Shown in pieces: positions 1 through 13,211 of a DNA stretch of 64,000 nucleotides. Under the pieces are notes generated by a model. The model had not been told where the DNA came from, searched no databases, and saw only the letters and a program-made list of their open reading frames with translations. Where the stretch lies: contig NC_081406.1 of NCBI RefSeq assembly GCF_030272615.1, forward strand, positions 475,498,900-475,562,899. The letters are read 5' to 3'. Origin of the DNA: Cryptomeria japonica (lineage: Eukaryota > Streptophyta > Pinopsida > Cupressales > Cupressaceae). A program made the translations under genes and the position numbers. The number at the start of each line of letters is the position of its first letter. Positions within the stretch are counted from its first letter, which is position 1.

Positions 1-1560
1 TATGGTGGTTTCTTCCCAATTTTTGAGAATGAATTTCTTGTTGGTAATCTAAGGTATGGAGAAGATTTTCAATTTTCAGATTTGTTGCCTCTTTACATGC
101 CATTAGAAAAAAAAAATTATCAAGAAGAGAATGCAAGAATGGGTGATAAAATAAGGAACAAAACATACAAAATTTGTTCCTTGTTACAATTTTCATTTTT
201 TTCTTATATATGGGATCTAGGTGATATTATGAAGAATAAGTTTCAAAAAGGCTTCATTGATGACTTCTCTTCCTTTTGTAATTGGTTTCACATGGTGTAT
301 TTTATGCATATAAATACATGGTGAAGGTAAAATGTCCACACCTTATGGATCATTCATGGAATCTAAGAATTAGTATTGAAGATAAAAAAAATTAGTGAAA
401 AATAGAAAGAAGTGACCAATTTGAGTTTCTCAGAGCAAGGTCTTGATAAGAAAGGTTGGAATCATTGTGATATTCAACATTTTGTGATTAATGTTCCTTT
501 AGTGTTTTGGATATCAATTTTCCCACAAATAGGAGGTTTCATTAAGAAGGGAATACTACAAAATTATTGCATTCAAAAGGGAAGGACATTTTTTATCCCT
601 TGGAGTAATCAAAAGTTTGATAAATACTTCCATATCATAGGTTTTGGAACTAAAATAGTGATGTGTTTGAATGAATATATTGAGTGTTAGACTTTCCATA
701 CATTACGCATATCGTCCATTATCATGTCATGCATTGTAATGCAACACTTGTGGTTTTTGACATAAATATGGAGGTAATCAATTTGTGCTTTATGATTTAC
801 ATTTCTAATTTATCACATTCTTTAGTTGAAGAGAATTTTATTCTAGTAATTGATAATTGGGAAGTAGGTTGCTTGGTTTTGAAGAATATGCAATCTATGA
901 TATTCTCAAGTAAGGATAAAACATTATTTCCACTTCCTTCAAACCAACAAAGTAGAGTTTTCATATTTGTGTTCCTAGGATCTTTTATGAAGAGGAGATT
1001 TCAACATACCATTCATATTGCTTCATATTTTGAGTGTGTATCAAGCTATTTGTTGATATTAAATTTCAAGAAGCACACAAATTTCAAGTTTTTGCCTCTC
1101 CACTTGACTTACCAATTGAAGGAGAAGAAGGCATTTTATTTTAAATTGGTTTATGTTGAAATAACTCTGTGTTCAAGACTTGCAAAGATATTATGTGAAA
1201 ATTGGAAATAGTTACAAGTGGATAACAACTTCTTGAACTATGAAGCATAGAATTCACCTACTTTGTTCTAAACATAAGCATCCAAGGAATTCAAGAGATG
1301 GAAATGCAAGAAGCATGGAATGATTTTACTAAGGTTATCGTCTCATGTCATGCGCTAAACACTCCATATTTTTCATGTTCTTTTTGTTTCGAGTGTGGAG
1401 TTTCAGGAAAACGAATGGTTTGTATTTCAATACGAATATGGGAACCCAAGGAATTTGGGTTTATTAAGTTCAAAATTTTAAAAGATGGATTCAAAAAGTA
1501 TGTTGAGGACTTGTTGAGTGAATTTTTTGTAAACTGGTGAAGGTTCACAAAATGTGTATT
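1..1560. other. AT-rich stretch with short unrecognised plus-strand frames
   Basis: Four plus-strand frames of 80 to 175 codons follow one another here (82-324, 412-690, 684-1211, 1298-1540) in three different phases. None shows a motif I recognise, and composition is biased to Phe, Ile and Lys as expected from AT-rich DNA. Their serial arrangement on one strand would fit a decayed long coding unit of a transposon, but nothing seen proves it. No splice or promoter evidence supports a host gene. Confidence 0.3.
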
Positions 1561-2784
1561 TTATGAGAGCATTCGGGATAATATCTCTCAAAAGGCAAGA
1601 TATGATCCCTCCTAATTAAAGGGAAGGTTCCTCCTTTCTATTTTATCTACCTACTAACTTTATACTAAACCAAGGTACAATAACAAATTAGTTCTCTTTC
1701 TTCATAACCAATTCTATCTATTTCTGTTATAAGAATAGATTTCTTATAACTTAAACAACTCAAAACTTGCAGTAATATCAAAACTAATCTACTTGAGAAG
1801 TAAAGTTTATGTGAAATAACAAAGTCTCTCGTTACTTCCCTCTTTCTAAAAATGACCTAGGGATGGGAATTATGCACACCTAAGAACTCAAAGATTCTTT
1901 TGTATACTAAACTCCTATCAGCAATTGTAACCCAACTATATTGTTAGCTCAAAGACTTACAAATATATTAAAAGATCTTCTACTCTAACCAGATAATTTG
2001 TATAGTACAAAGACTCTACTTTTTATCTTTTAAATACAATTTCTAGAGATAACTTGTAAAATCTCAAAGACTTAAAGCAACCTTCTCTCAACTAGTTTCC
2101 TATTCTTAAATTTTTAAAGTAACTCAAAGATTACTTGTAAAGACTCAAAAACTCTTCAATATCTAGCACCAAAACTATATCCAACTTTAATCATTTAAGA
2201 AAATATGATATCAATGACATAAGAACATTCATACCACATATAATATTGAACTCAAAACAAAGCTTGAAATCCAAGCTTATCTTCTTCTTGATTAAATTTT
2301 AAATTTACAAAATGAATACCAAGTCTCAATTTTTTCTTTACTTAGGCAGAGTTTTGTTGCATAAACAATGATGTAAAAAAGATCCTTATTGCAATAATAA
2401 CCCTCATATATATAGAAGAGGGGTGCAGCATGAAAATAGGAAATTATAACTAATTCTAAGACTAAGTCAAAAGAAGAGTTTGATTTGACTTAGGACTTGT
2501 GCACTCAATAGGTGCACATAAGCAACTACAAAAGAACACCTGAGGTGTTGATTGATATATCAAAATTCCACTAGGAAAGACATGAAAATGACTAAGCATC
2601 ATTTTCCTCAAGCTAAATCTCACTTCTGGAACTCCTTAAAATTCTGCAAAGAATTCTTCATTTAAACTCCATCAGGTCCCTGAGTATGGCTAGTGATGAA
2701 CTTAACCCTGGTGATGGAATCTTCTAAGTCAATGCATCACTTTATGTATTTCTTCAAAAGTGAATCTTGAAAATCCAAGATGAA
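1561..2784. other. Non-coding spacer with recurring CTCAAAGACTT-like motif
   Basis: No reading frame of interest. A short motif close to CTCAAAGACTT recurs irregularly between about 1,890 and 2,160 (for example near 1,890, 1,950, 2,070, 2,125 and 2,145), suggesting a decayed short-period repeat. The remainder is ordinary AT-rich sequence. Confidence 0.35.
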
Positions 2785-3800
2785 CTATAGATCAAGTAAT
2801 TTATCAATTGAGGACAAAGAGAAGTCCTCACTATCAACCTTGACAGTTACAAGCAAGATAAATTCTTTGATGATTTCATCCACATGAAGAAATTTTTCAT
2901 TCTCATCGAGGAAAGCACGTGGAATTTCAAAGATTTTAGCAACAATCTCTTTCTTCTTGTCTTCACATTCTTTTTGGGCCTTCATCATTTCTTTGACTAG
3001 GCACTCTAGGATATTCATTTGATCCTCCAATGCCTCTTGCTTCTATATGTACATTCACCAAGAAGGGATGACGCCATTTTGAATCAGATCATCTAGATCA
3101 TAGTCTTCAAAATTCAACCAGGCTTCAAAATCCTTTTTTTGTGTTTCAAGTTCCTGGGAGAAAGCCTCTATGGCATTGTCCACCTCCTCTCTTACAACAT
3201 CAAGATTGCTAACAATGGTGCAGGCTAAACTTAAGAGTCATGTACCTTGGCTCAACATCCTATCCATCCATTCTCCTATAGCTATGCTCCGTGATGTTGC
3301 TTTCTCGTCTCTTTTAAAAACTTGTTCGTCCAAAGATGAGGCTATTGGTTTAATAGCTTTCAATGACTTAGTCACTTTAATAATAATTGAGGTGAGCTAC
3401 TCAATTCGTGCCTTGAGTTGATCCTTTTTTTCATTATCTTCATCATACCTAGATACTAGGGCCTCCAAGGTTGACTGAGCATCCTATGACATAGAATCAT
3501 GAGTTTTCTTTCCCAAATCAATCATCTGGATGACATAATTTGAATCCTGGATTTTGCCAATAACTGAATCTGGAGGGGGAATAGCAACCTCGACATACTT
3601 GTTCCTTTTTTTGTCAACCTTTGCTCTTGACAAATTTTTATCTTTCTTGATAAACTTGGGTTTGACATGAATAAGTTTACTGAAATCAAAATCTTCAGGA
3701 GAGACTGGCTACTTTTTCCTCTTAGGTGCATTGGACATCAACCAAGGTGGCAAAGTCGAATCATCATCCTCACCCGCTACCACATCCTGAGAGGGATTAA
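2785..3800 (-). pseudogene. Degenerate coiled-coil protein fragment, probably transposon-derived
   Basis: Read on the minus strand from about 3,800 down to 2,785, one frame carries a mostly continuous protein of roughly 335 codons broken by several stops. The start has a basic patch (APKRKK, then KPKFIKKDK and KVDKKRNKY). The C-terminal two thirds is acidic and basic heptad-like sequence typical of a coiled coil (EALVSRYDEDNEKKDQLKAR, then ALEDQMNILECLVKEMMKA). The last intact piece is 81 codons (3,030-2,785) ending in KLLDL. I do not recognise the family. It lies downstream of, and on the same strand as, the larger degenerate unit at 5.7-8.75 kb, so both may derive from one element split by about 1.9 kb of later DNA. 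Confidence 0.5.
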
Positions 3801-5698
3801 TAGAATATTAAATGATGGTGGTTATTGTTGGTGCTTCCAACTGATTACTCCAAAATTCCTCTATGAGTGGCCAATTTCAATCTTCAAGGCCTTGGATTAG
3901 TGGACCAATTAACAGAGTAACGACTAGGGATAAGGAACTAGTCATCCTCTAAACACTTTAGGCTTTGTAAAACCTAGGTGGGTATCCCTTATAATATAAT
4001 CGTTGACATTTTCACCTACTTGATATTACAACAAATATGTTCTTAGATTATTATGTAATTCAATAAACTTTAAAACTTCTAGGATATGACCCTCATCCTT
4101 ATACAATTATGATCACGGTGAGAACTAACTATCCTATATGTTTGAAAATGAAAAATAATAGAATAAAACAGTTGATGTATTGTTTGATAAACTTTTCTTT
4201 TTCTATAATTAGCAACACATTATTATGATCAGTGCCTTGTCCATTGGGCTAGATGAACCATTATTACAATATAAAATATGCATATTCTGCACCATCTCTT
4301 GCCTTGTGTGATTGATACCTAATAGCAGTCACAACATGAAATTAATTTCACAATTGAAACTCAGTACTTGCTCTCTACATAGAACCCTTTTGATTAAAAA
4401 TTAGCAATTTTAATCCTCTACTTTAGAAGAAGCTGAAAATTACTCAAACTCATCAACACAGTGAAGACATGAATAAAAAACCCTTGATTTTATTGATTCA
4501 TATAAGATTCTGGATAACAAGTAAAGAGAAACAACTTAGAAATAATTGAATTGGATTTCAAGATATTTTTATATTTTCAAAATATGTACACATATTCTTT
4601 GCAAAGTTCACTGCAACTAGGACATGTAACTGAATCACAATATTGCACTACAAAATTTATGAACATTGTTGCATATCGTCCACCCTTGGTGAAAAAATGA
4701 GTATACAAGCTTCTCTTAGAACTAATTGTATATCTATTTTTCTCGAGGAATAATAAGAAGAGAATAAGGCCTTGATTATCCTCTTATAGAAAAATTGAGG
4801 ATGCATCAAGCTTCAAGCCTTTTACAATATCAAAATTTAGGTAACAGACTGATAGGAAAAAGAGAAACAACTTTTTGGACCTCTTGACAAAGACAAGCAT
4901 TCCACTATGTTGTCCCACAAGTGGTAGATATTGGGGATGAGTTGGGGATGATTTGGAATCCTCCTTTTCCTTGCTCATGCTCCCTTATCAAGTTGAAAAA
5001 TGTGATAATCCTGCAAACCTATTAAATACACTGAAACAGAGAGAAGCTTACAGATCCTTCTCAAAGATATGCAATAAATAAGAAAGATAAGGGTCAATAT
5101 CTTTAGACAAAAATAAAGGTTGATGATTCATTGAAGAGATACACCATCTGAAACCCTTTTAAATCCGAGAAAAAAAAGGAGAACAATAAAATAAAATAAA
5201 AGGCAGGAAACTAGAGTTTTGAAAATTCAAACTTTCAAAATTTGAAAAAACATAGAAAAAGAAAGAAAAGAGGATTATAAATCTTCAAATCCATGGTCCT
5301 TGAGATTTTGAAGGGCCCTAAGGTGCTACTGGTATTCTTTGTCTTATATATTTGATCTTATTACCTCCATTCTAGTCATCCCACTACCAAGTATTGACAG
5401 TGCATCCAAATATAATCCCAATTTTTTCAGCAGTTATGCATCATTTAAAATAACATCAGGAAATATCTGGTTTTGTATTGCTCTGATGTCAGCCTTCCAT
5501 TCTAACTTATACTTAAGGACTTTCCCACCTTCTATTTTGCTTCTCTCTCTATCAAACAGAGTGGGCATGTGACTTGTAACTAGGCACTAAAAAACTTCTG
5601 AGCTCTTCTCCAATTCTTTGTGAATACATCTTGTGGATAACAAAAACATGTTTAACCACCTCAAATCTTGGTCTAAAACCCGTTATTATGGTATGCAA
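3801..5698. other. Interval between two minus-strand coding remnants
   Basis: AT-rich sequence with no recognised protein. A short minus-strand frame at 4,784-4,978 (64 codons) has no known motif. The interval separates two coiled-coil-coding remnants on the same strand and may be an intron, a spacer or inserted repeat DNA. No terminal repeats or target duplications were found to choose between these. Confidence 0.3.
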
Positions 5699-8600
5699 TT
5701 AATCTGGGAGAGGCTTAACCAGTGAAACCTCTAATGATGCAATTGTCTTTCTCATATGGGACAATGAGCATGACATGAAACATTGCCACTTCAAATGTTC
5801 CTGAGAGAGTCTGAATAATTCTCTATGTTCATCCCATGTTGTGTCTGCATGGTCTAAAATCTCTTTGATCTTTGCCTCCAATAATGATCTTTCCATATTC
5901 AACCTTATTATCTTTTCTATGCATGAAGTGTTTTCCCTCAACACATCTATCTCATTATTTAATTTTTTTATGTCTAGCCTGGCTTGGGCCAAATCACTTC
6001 TTAATCCCATCACTTCATCAGAAGAATATTTGATCATTCCAGGAGGTTTATAAGTAGGTCCTTCATATAACTGGTCTTGCAGTATTGTCATCTTTTCTCT
6101 TAAGATGAGAACCTCCTCCTATGTCTTTAAGGCAATGTTTTGAGAAAACTTTGCTACATTGAGAATTAGGCCTATTGCCTCTATGATGGAGGTATCAACC
6201 ACTTTTTTGACTAATAAACTCCCATATAGTTGGTCAATCTCATGAATCATTCTAGGTCTTTTTGTAACCCTATGAACGCACCAAATAACTAGCTAATCAA
6301 GATGATCATCAAAAATTACCCCAGAAAGCACCTTTTCCTTTTGAGATGGGTCCATTACATCCAAATCAATATCATGTCTTTTCCTCAGTTCATCAAAAAC
6401 AATGGCAAAAGAAATGTCCCATCCCTCCAAAAGGAGTATTCCACTTCTCTTTACAATTTCTCTTCCTACCTTAGGAGTCATAGTTGCAAACTGCTCATTT
6501 TTAGCCTTTAATATTTCATCCTTCATCTTTGCCCTTTCATCATACCCCAAACTGTCGAAGTAAATAACTCTCCTTCTTTCCATCTCATTTGTCAAATTCC
6601 TTATTACAAAATGCCTAAATTCTCTGGTGTTCACAAACTAATCATCACTCATAGATTGCTCATAGGCATTTAAATCACATCATCACGAAGATCACCCCTA
6701 ATTGAAATGCATCAATGGCCCACTCCTTAGGAGGATCCTAAATGGTGACACCTAATTTTGTGTTAAAATTATGAGGAGGAAAAGGCTCATCTCCTTGGAA
6801 CTCAAAACCCTCATAAGATTGAAATGGAATATCTCTCCCCAGGGATAATAAGTGCAAGGGGGTCACGACTTTTGGACTCTCTAGTATCTGAGAAAGGGAT
6901 CTAGCTGAGGATGATGTAACCATTGGCCTTTTCATAGAAGCTTCTAGACGAAATCTTTGTGAAGGGGAGGGGTAAGAAGATATAGGAACATTAATGGGGT
7001 TTGAAGAGGGATTACCAAGGCCTAGTGGGGGAGAGGCAAGACCAATGGGAGAACCAATTAAGTGAGGAGATTCTGGCCTTTCTTCTTTTATTGCCTGAAT
7101 AGGTGGTACAACCTCCAAATGTGACCTCTCATGAGGTAAAGGGATACTGTCAATATCTAGATAAGTGGCAAAGATAGCCCTCATCCTTAACTCTGGGACT
7201 AGCAACATTTTCCATGCAGGAGAGTAAGAATCATTCTCCCTTTTCTTCTTGTGTTTCTTGTACTAAATCTTGTACAACCTCTACCTTCTTTTCAATACAC
7301 CATTGTAGTCATATGCATTTCTAATGAGATCCTCTTCATTATACCATTCATGTTTTGGTACCTTTGCCTTCCCAAGCCTTTTGACAAACCATTCAAAATC
7401 ATAAAATTTATACTTAACTCGGGGTATCCTATACTTATTCAACATAGAATCAAGAATTTCATATGATTTCCTATTAAAACAATGGTACATCCCAATCAAA
7501 ACTTGTGATGGGATCATTGATCCTTTCTTATAAGATCCACTAACCAAAGACTTGTCATCTTCAAATAATTGATGCATAATCTCTAGCAGGGTAACCCTAT
7601 CTTGAACAATAATAGGTAGCTTTCAAGGAGTGACAGGGCTACCAAACACCCTAATGATCGTTTGGTCTTTGAAATAGAACCATGATCCCCAATTATGAGG
7701 GATATCCAATTCAAGATTAAGGTCCTTGGGTATTAAAAAATCTTTGGATCTTTGTCTTAGACCACATCTAACCTCCTTTTGCAAAATACTCAAGAGTTTC
7801 CTAACAAATAGATTTTCAAAAACCAAATAATTAGATTCATTCATGTGTTAGTCCCAAATGTAAGTCCATTCTTCAACTGGGAGTTGCTCCCCCTTAACCA
7901 TAGTTGTGATTTGTAGGTTTGGATGCCAAACCTTAAGGCCCTTGTACAAAAATATATGTATTAATAGAGAATAATACCTGAAATTTGATGACTTTCTAGT
8001 TTTGAAATCATAAAGCGCATTGTGAAGACCCTCAACCACCAAGGAAGCAAAATCAAAAGGTTTATTGATATCCCTGCTTTGGACATCCATGCATATTACT
8101 AGCATCCAATTAGGAATCAAATCTCTTACATCTAGAACACATATATGCCATAGAGAATAATAAGTATCTGTGACATATCCAGCAAATAAGTCAATATTAT
8201 AGGGTACAGTTTATTGTGGAGTCAACTTTCTATCATCCCCCTTTATCCCTAGAGGCCTAAATGAAGCCAACCTCCTCCTATATAGGTTTTCATTATTTTT
8301 GTATTCTACATCCAACTCCTATGGGTCAATAGCCCAATTCATATTAGGATTAAGCATGAAAACCTCATTGATGACATCCCTTGTGATTTCGGTGAGCCTA
8401 CCACCCTCACTTACCACAATCTCTTTTGTATCTAGCTTGTAGTTTGCAGCAATGGTAGTGATCAATTTAGTGTTGACATATACATTTGGCACCACAAGTC
8501 TCCCCAAATTGCAATTTCATATGTTTTAAACTAGAACCCTTTCTTTCTTCTTGTTATATCCTCTTCTCCAGAGGCTAAAACCCCATGGTGGAATCAATGC

Positions 8601-8746
8601 ATCCCTAATTCCTATTGAATGATCAATGATAAACTCATTTGTCCTAGACCCTAGCTTTGACCTCTTCTGTGTTTCAGATGAGTCAGGTAGTTGAGCAATT
8701 ATCTCCTCTGAAAACTTTCTCTTTTCCAACATCAAAGATTATGCCA
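5699..8746 (-). pseudogene. Large degenerate minus-strand coding unit, family unrecognised
   Basis: Successive minus-strand frames from about 8,746 down to 5,699 read as one decayed protein of about 1,000 codons. A likely original start is the ATG at about 8,746 (MA, stop, SLMLEKRKFSEEII), where the stop looks like CAA changed to TAA. In order: an N-terminal segment with PPWGFSLWRRGYNKKKE; a globular middle (GRLVVPNVYVNTKLITTIAA, later EEWTYIWD, NWGSWFYFKDQT and FEWFVKRLGKAKVPKHEWYN); a Pro/Ser-rich linker at 7,208-6,738; then charged helical and coiled-coil sequence at 6,634-5,699 (RSDLAQARLDIKKLNNEIDV). Many stops and at least one frameshift show it is not functional. The long collinear frame in repeat-rich DNA suggests a transposon-carried gene. 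I cannot name the family; a plant mobile-domain-like or gag-like origin is only a guess. Confidence 0.55.
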
Positions 8747-8970
8747 TTTTACAGGTTAGGGTTTGCTTGGAACTCTTAAGGCAATAACTTATGGCTCCAA
8801 AACTAGGATTAGATTACAACTTTAGCATTCAAAGGCTTATATGCACTCAATAAACACATAGAAGGCAATATGAAGGATATAGAAAGTGCAATGAGAGTAT
8901 TACGACAACCATTATCACATAAACCCTAATTATGATAGCAAGGAATTACAGATTCAAAACATATCCAGAG
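8747..8970. other. Upstream flank of the degenerate minus-strand unit
   Basis: Sequence upstream of the presumed start of the minus-strand pseudogene, up to the target duplication of the large LTR. With the LTR removed, it would be continuous with the sequence from 17,956 onward. No clear TATA box or other signal could be assigned. Confidence 0.35.
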
Positions 8971-8975
8971 CATTG
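8971..8975. repeat. Left 5-bp target duplication (cattg)
   Basis: The bases cattg sit directly before the TGTAATGCCCC terminus and recur at 17,951-17,955 directly after the GGGGTACTACA terminus. This is the 5-bp duplication expected of LTR retrotransposon integration. Confidence 0.85.
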
Positions 8976-10566
8976 TGTAATGCCCCGCCAGGATCCCTAA
9001 AGGAAAACAACACAACTAGGCAACCAAAGGTTGAAATAAATTTTTTTTTAAAGACTAAGTGCATTAATTATAACCATTGCAAGTCTAATAACACAGCGGA
9101 AGACTAACACATGATTTCCTAAGGGTTACCAATGAAGATTAATCATAGAATATATTAACACCATGGTTAATCCAATTGTCCATTTAAATAGATAAAGCAA
9201 ATGCTTAAGTTCAAAAGTACACATACATCTAAATTTCCATAATGAAAGAAATCAAAGTATTCTAATGTATCCAATTTCCATAAAACATTTATACATAAGA
9301 TCAGAGCAACTAAATTAACATGCATTCCACTAACATACTATCACAATATCCATAAATACATGGCTTCCAATGATGCCACAAATTACAAAGTTACAATATC
9401 AAGGTTACATAAAAGTCTGATACAATGACCACAGGGTCTCAACCGAACAATGATCTTGAACAAGAGTTGGTACATGAACCACGAACCAAGAACACCAGTG
9501 AAGCCTTTCCTTGCCTGAAGATACAATCCAGAACATCCGATGGGAAGTGGCACTACCACCCGACCATGTGATCCCAAAATGGAACCACCCCACCATGCTA
9601 GGAGATAGTAGAAAACCCTCAAGCAAGCAAAGTAAGACAAGTACGAAAGGACTACAAGACTCCGCAAACATCCATGTAACTCAACTCACAAAACACTAGT
9701 GACTCTAAGGAGAGAGTGTCATCGCATGTCTTACAGTGGATACCATGGTACAGCCTCCATAGGTCCCGGCCCCCATCTTGGGTTTCTCCTGGTAACCTCT
9801 CCCAAGCCTCCGGTTCCAACTAAGTCTCATGTAGACCCTACCAATCCTTTCGTGAAGACAAGGTGGTAAGTTTGCCATTCTAGGCCTTCTCGTAACATTA
9901 TGAGCCCTGTACAAGCACTCACCTATGCACGAGGTACATTATCTTAATTAATATTTATTCTACCCACCCCCTAATCAATTATTAGGTTATCACTTTTTAA
10001 CTGACTTCCGATGGGTTATCCTGTCATCCACTTCGGGCACGGCCCCCGCTCGAAAGCCACTCTCTCTCACAGGACACTAATAGAAAAAGTCTCTCTCTAC
10101 GACAACTCTATGGTGAAACATACAACCATAAACAATCCTGACAAAGCACAAGTGAAGGATACAGAATCACTAACCCAAGATTGACCATTTGGACAAAACA
10201 CACAATGGTTCATATCAACAAGGTTATACAACAACACCTAACCAAGGAGAAATAACATAGAACATAATGACAACTCAACCATAATTGCAATGAAATTAAG
10301 CTTGACTACAACCACCATTTACACAAGATCCTAATACAGGCAATCTTTTCTTAAAACAACCAAAAGCATAAATCACTTGAAAATAAAGATTTTCCAGAAA
10401 ATAAGGAAATACAACTATATTAATACAAATAAATCCATCTTGTCATTTGTCCAATAAAGTTAAATAGAAATAATTCTCCTAATGTATTTTCAAAATTAAC
10501 AATTCTAAAAATTATTAACTTTTCTGAAACATTCAAACTATAAACTGATTTTACAACTATAATATA

Positions 10567-10741
<175 letters not shown>

Positions 10742-11266
10742 CCCATTAATGGGTCCTGGAGGGTTAGTCCCCTTTCGAAACCAACAAAAGACGAGGTTAA
10801 ATGGGAACCGCCAACTAAGGAGTGGATTAAAATTAATTTTGACGAGGCCTCTAAGGGAAATCTGGGTATCTCAGGAGTGGGAGTAGTTGCAAGAGATGAT
10901 AAAGGGGTTATCCTATTCAAGGGGGCTTGACGACTACATAATGGGACAAATAACAAAGCGAAAGCACAAGCGGCACTAATAGCTACAAAATTGGCCATAA
11001 ACATGAAAGTGTCAAAATTACATTTGGAAGTGGATTCCCAAGTGGTTATCAACGCAATAGTGAAAGGTAACACCCCTTCATGGAAACTATCTCATTGGGT
11101 GGAGATAATACGCGAAAAACTAACCTCTTTTGAGGCTTTTCAGGTCTCCCATGTCAGGAGAAGTGCTAATGCAGTGGCGGACCTCCTCTCAAATGCTGGA
11201 TGTGATATGATATGCCAAGTGGCCAAGTGGTGGAGGGTTAATGGTAGTGTATGGAAGTGGTATTAA
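10742..11266 (+). pseudogene. LINE RNase H domain remnant, copy A
   Basis: The frame from 10,742 to the TAA at 11,264 encodes a plant LINE-type RNase H (RVT_3-like) domain. Visible are the first strand with catalytic Asp ([13 protein letters not shown]), GVGVVARDDKGVI, the helix NNKAKAQAALIATKLAINM, LHLEVDSQVVINAIVKGN, and the C-terminal HVRRSANAVADLLSNAGC. Family members usually have NNEAE in the helix; here both Glu positions are Lys, so the catalytic Glu is lost. A TGA at 10,928-10,930 interrupts the frame. The domain would remove RNA from RNA-DNA hybrids during retrotransposition, but this copy is dead. Confidence 0.8.
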
Positions 11267-11588
11267 TGCAGTTTGTGAAGCTCAAAATTAGTAAGCACGC
11301 TAGACGGCTCGCAAGGACGAGTACTCACTATCACTGGCATTGTAATTAATGTGGCAGTTCAAAAGCACAGAGTTTTGGTTCGAGACAATGGCGGTGGGCA
11401 GGAAATCTGTCATGAAATCTCTTTCCATTTATTTCATAGATCATGCATTTATATCCTGTCGCAAACGACGACGGATTTATAACTAATTTGAAATTTGTGC
11501 AATGTATTCACCAAAAACTGGATGAATGAAGGTTGTTTGTGTCTTTGTAGTTTAGTTTTCTGGTTTTAATAGGTTTCGAGCAGTTTTA

Positions 11589-12284
11589 ATGGAGGCTAAT
11601 TTCACGCTCCAAACAGAGAAGAAATTGGTCCCTTTCCTGGGAACGATTTCGGACAAACGTTTGCAAGGTCTTTTCAAATACAAGGAAGATAAGTTGTGGA
11701 GTGCTGCTCGGTTAATGTTGGGGGAGGAATTGGTGCATATCCATTTCTGGTACAGAACAAATATGGAGGTCTACTCTTTGATAATGGCCTGGGCTTGCGA
11801 ATTCGAATCCGAAGTGGAGAAAGTCAAGCTAACAATGAAAAATCTTATTGATGGGGATTACTTAATCAATCTTGATTCCATCCTGGAATGGGTGATCCCC
11901 TAGACCATAATTCACATCCGGGAAGGAGAAGCAGAGGAGGAGATATTACCTTTTGTCAGGGGACCAGAGAGTCATTTAAAGGAGCAATGCAGGGAACGAG
12001 CTCGCATTGGCTGGGAAGCCATGAAGCTCTGTGTCAAGTTGATACGAACAGACAAGGTTCTAAAGGCACTTAAGGTGGTGGCGCGCATGGAGGTGGGAAG
12101 AGAGCTCCGGGACTGATTCGAGGAGGGGAGAGCGGTTCAGTTCCTAGCTAGCCTGGAAGGTGACCCAGACTTTGGGAACTTGGACTGTATTCCGAAGATG
12201 AAGTCTGAAGCGGCCAAAGGGAAAGCTTTGGTGGATATCGATGATGAGGAGATGAAGAAGCCAAATCAGAGCGACTCGGATTGA
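11589..12284 (+). pseudogene. Extra frame downstream of LINE RNase H, copy A
   Basis: One frame of 231 codons runs from ATG 11,589 to TGA 12,282, broken by TAG at 11,901 and TGA at 12,114. It begins MEANFTLQTEKKLVPFLGTI, has a Trp-containing middle (KLWSAARLMLGEELVHIHFW) and a charged C-terminus ending DIDDEEMKKPNQSDSD. It lies about 320 bp after the RNase H stop and before the LINE tail. Plant LINEs normally end their coding region with RNase H, so a further frame is unusual. No domain is recognised. It could be a LINE-specific third ORF or transduced flanking DNA. Confidence 0.5.
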
Positions 12285-12642
12285 GCGATCACGGTGCAAA
12301 AAATCTGTGTTTTTTTGCTTTCTGCCTTTGTTGGTTTTTAAAACAAAAAACTTTTATGGATTACTGTAATATTTCGTGCATGAATGCACAGTACTGTGAT
12401 ACTTCTTTTTCTGTTTTAGCTGGAACTCTGCATAGTAGTTTTGAACTGAATTTGGGCTGATGTTGAAATCTGTTTGGCCCTAGTAGATTGTAGCTATTTT
12501 CTTGAAAATCAATATATCCAAAATTACCGATCAAAAAAATATATATACTTATAATTATATTACAAATATATATATCAACTCCTCACCAGTATTTAAATAA
12601 CAGTTAAAATATTATAATAACCACCATAAAGAAAAAACTTCT

Positions 12643-12661
12643 AATATATAAATATATATAT

Positions 12662-12708
<47 letters not shown>

Positions 12709-12811
12709 CATACATACATATACATATATATACATACATACATATATATACATACATACATATATATACATACATATACATATATATATATATATACATA
12801 CATACATATAA

Positions 12812-12867
<56 letters not shown>

Positions 12868-12880
12868 GTATGTATGTGTG

Positions 12881-12913
<33 letters not shown>

Positions 12914-12914
12914 G

Positions 12915-12945
<31 letters not shown>

Positions 12946-13036
12946 ATATACATACATATGTATGTATGTGTGTATATACATACATATGTATGTATGTGTG
13001 TATATACATACATATATATATATGTATGTATGTGTG

Positions 13037-13107
<71 letters not shown>
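12643..13107. repeat. Composite TA/CA/TG/TATG microsatellite, copy A
   Basis: Alternating blocks of (CA)n, (TACA)n, (TA)n and (TATG)n fill about 465 bp. Translations of this region in any frame give only alternating Tyr/Ile/Val/Cys/His/Thr strings and are not genes. Confidence 0.97.
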
Positions 13108-13110
<3 letters not shown>

Positions 13111-13211
13111 ATAATACAACACATAAATTATTCTGTTTACCCAACCCCTGGGCTTGAAACCCGAAATTGTACGTCACAGTACGCATAGGGTAAAAAAATA
13201 TATATATAATA

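Noticed and set aside
684-1211. 175-codon plus-strand frame as a possible gene
   Set aside because: No domain, no start context or promoter, hydrophobic AT-driven composition; kept only as part of an unrecognised stretch.
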